Source: Alkalibacter saccharofermentans DSM 14828
GTDB lineage: Bacteria > Bacillota > Clostridia > Eubacteriales > Alkalibacteraceae
Assembly: GCF_900128885.1 (NCBI RefSeq)
Contig: NZ_FQTU01000020.1
Coordinates: 1 to 22,224 of the forward strand
Reading direction: 5' to 3'
DNA: 22,224 bases
The notes under the pieces are model-generated. The model searched no databases. It was given only the letters and a program-made list of their open reading frames with translations, and was not told the DNA's origin. Shown here piece after piece: positions 21,905-22,224 of the stretch. Position 1 is the stretch's first letter. The number at the start of each line of letters is the position of its first letter. A program made the position numbers and the translations under genes.

Positions 21905-22023
21905 GGATGTTTATGGTAATCTAGAACTGCAATAAATGGCAACCAAAAATACAAAAAGTAATTGCCAGTACAAACCTTAAATAATACCCTATTAAGTGAC
22001 TAAACTTGTAGGGAGGAAAGGAA

Positions 22024-22224
22024 GTGCTGACAATTACTCAAATCAATTATATCCGAGAATTATACTTTTTAGAAGGAAAAACTTATGCACAGATAAGTGG
22101 AATGACCGGCAAGAACTATCGCACAGTGAAAAGATACATAGAGATGGATGACTTCAATGAGCAAAAGCATAAGGCAAGTAGACCCAATAAGACTGATGAA
22201 TTAAGGCCAATAATACGAGGATGG
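22024..22224 (+). CDS. istA: IS21-family transposase IstA, N-terminal part (runs off the window)
   Basis: An open frame of 67 codons starts with GTG after GGGAGG (22012-22017) and has no stop before the window end. The start MLTITQINYIRELYFLEGKT and the following AQISGMTGKNYRTVKRYI form the helix-turn-helix typical of IS21 IstA proteins. The catalytic integrase region and the istB helper would lie beyond the window. The element's left end is not visible with certainty and may have been displaced by the adjacent IS3 element, whose predicted end is 51 bases upstream. Confidence 0.85.
   Translation, partial: MLTITQINYIRELYFLEGKTYAQISGMTGKNYRTVKRYIEMDDFNEQKHKASRPNKTDELRPIIRGW

Larger units (their letters stand above)
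20657..21972 (-). mobile_element. IS3-family insertion sequence, IS150-like
   Basis: About 1.3 kb with orfA and orfB on the minus strand and a frameshift site between them. Proposed ends are TGGAGTGACCCC (inward from 20657) and TGTACTGGCAAT (inward from 21972 on the other strand). They share the pattern TGxAxTGxC, and the first continues with CCATTTT as in IS150-type ends. No clear target duplication flanks these points (CTT versus AAC), so the ends may be a few bases off or a rearrangement followed. Both reading frames look intact. Confidence 0.75.

Overview
The window reads as part of the chromosome of a low-to-moderate GC, Gram-positive-type anaerobe (Firmicutes, probably Clostridia). This rests on strong AGGAGG-type ribosome binding sites, TTG and GTG starts, extended -10 promoters, a split BY-kinase/Wzz pair with a CpsB-like PHP protein, and a TagD-type cytidylyltransferase. 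It is an exopolysaccharide or capsule locus with its control genes at the left and insertion sequences at the right.

Left control block (1-5033), about 45% GC where sampled. A minus-strand pair encodes a Wzz/CpsC-type chain-length protein and a CpsD-type tyrosine kinase, overlapping by ATGA. A plus-strand receiver-LytTR response regulator follows, facing a minus-strand CpsB/CapC-like protein across a shared terminator; the CpsB-like protein has lost several metal-ligand histidines. A GGDEF + HD-GYP protein with both active-site motifs intact comes next. The two minus-strand units share one promoter design: an identical 17-base box at the same distance from an extended -10. A noncoding element (5094-5428) made of different tiny perfect hairpins, bounded by an 18-base direct repeat, separates this block from the biosynthetic genes. 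A relative of it lies at 72-140, just past the kinase stop codons.

Biosynthesis block (5489-20607). A clear promoter and a leader of about 190 nt precede an EpsN/PglE-like aminotransferase. Its expected partners, an EpsL/PglC-like phosphoglycosyl transferase and an EpsM/PglD-like acetyltransferase, begin only at 9118. Between them lies an apparently foreign module: a 34-base perfect palindrome, an AlbA_2/ATPase/winged-helix gene, a structured noncoding stretch and a 52-base tandem repeat. An AT-rich, serotype-like core follows: a GT4 and two GT2 glycosyltransferases, a Wzy polymerase, a LicD protein, a Wzx flippase, an FrhB-type iron-sulfur protein, a HIT protein and a TagD-like cytidylyltransferase. 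GalE, with its own extended -10, closes the block. The set fits Wzx/Wzy-dependent assembly of a glycan that starts with a diacetamido-trideoxyhexose (bacillosamine-type) sugar and carries a nucleotide-activated phospho-substituent. The 4,6-dehydratase needed for that sugar is not in the window.

Right edge (20626-22224). The gene after galE survives only as a strong ribosome binding site and about ten codons; it is cut by an IS3-family (IS150-like) element with an A9 frameshift site. The start of an IS21-type istA runs off the window end.
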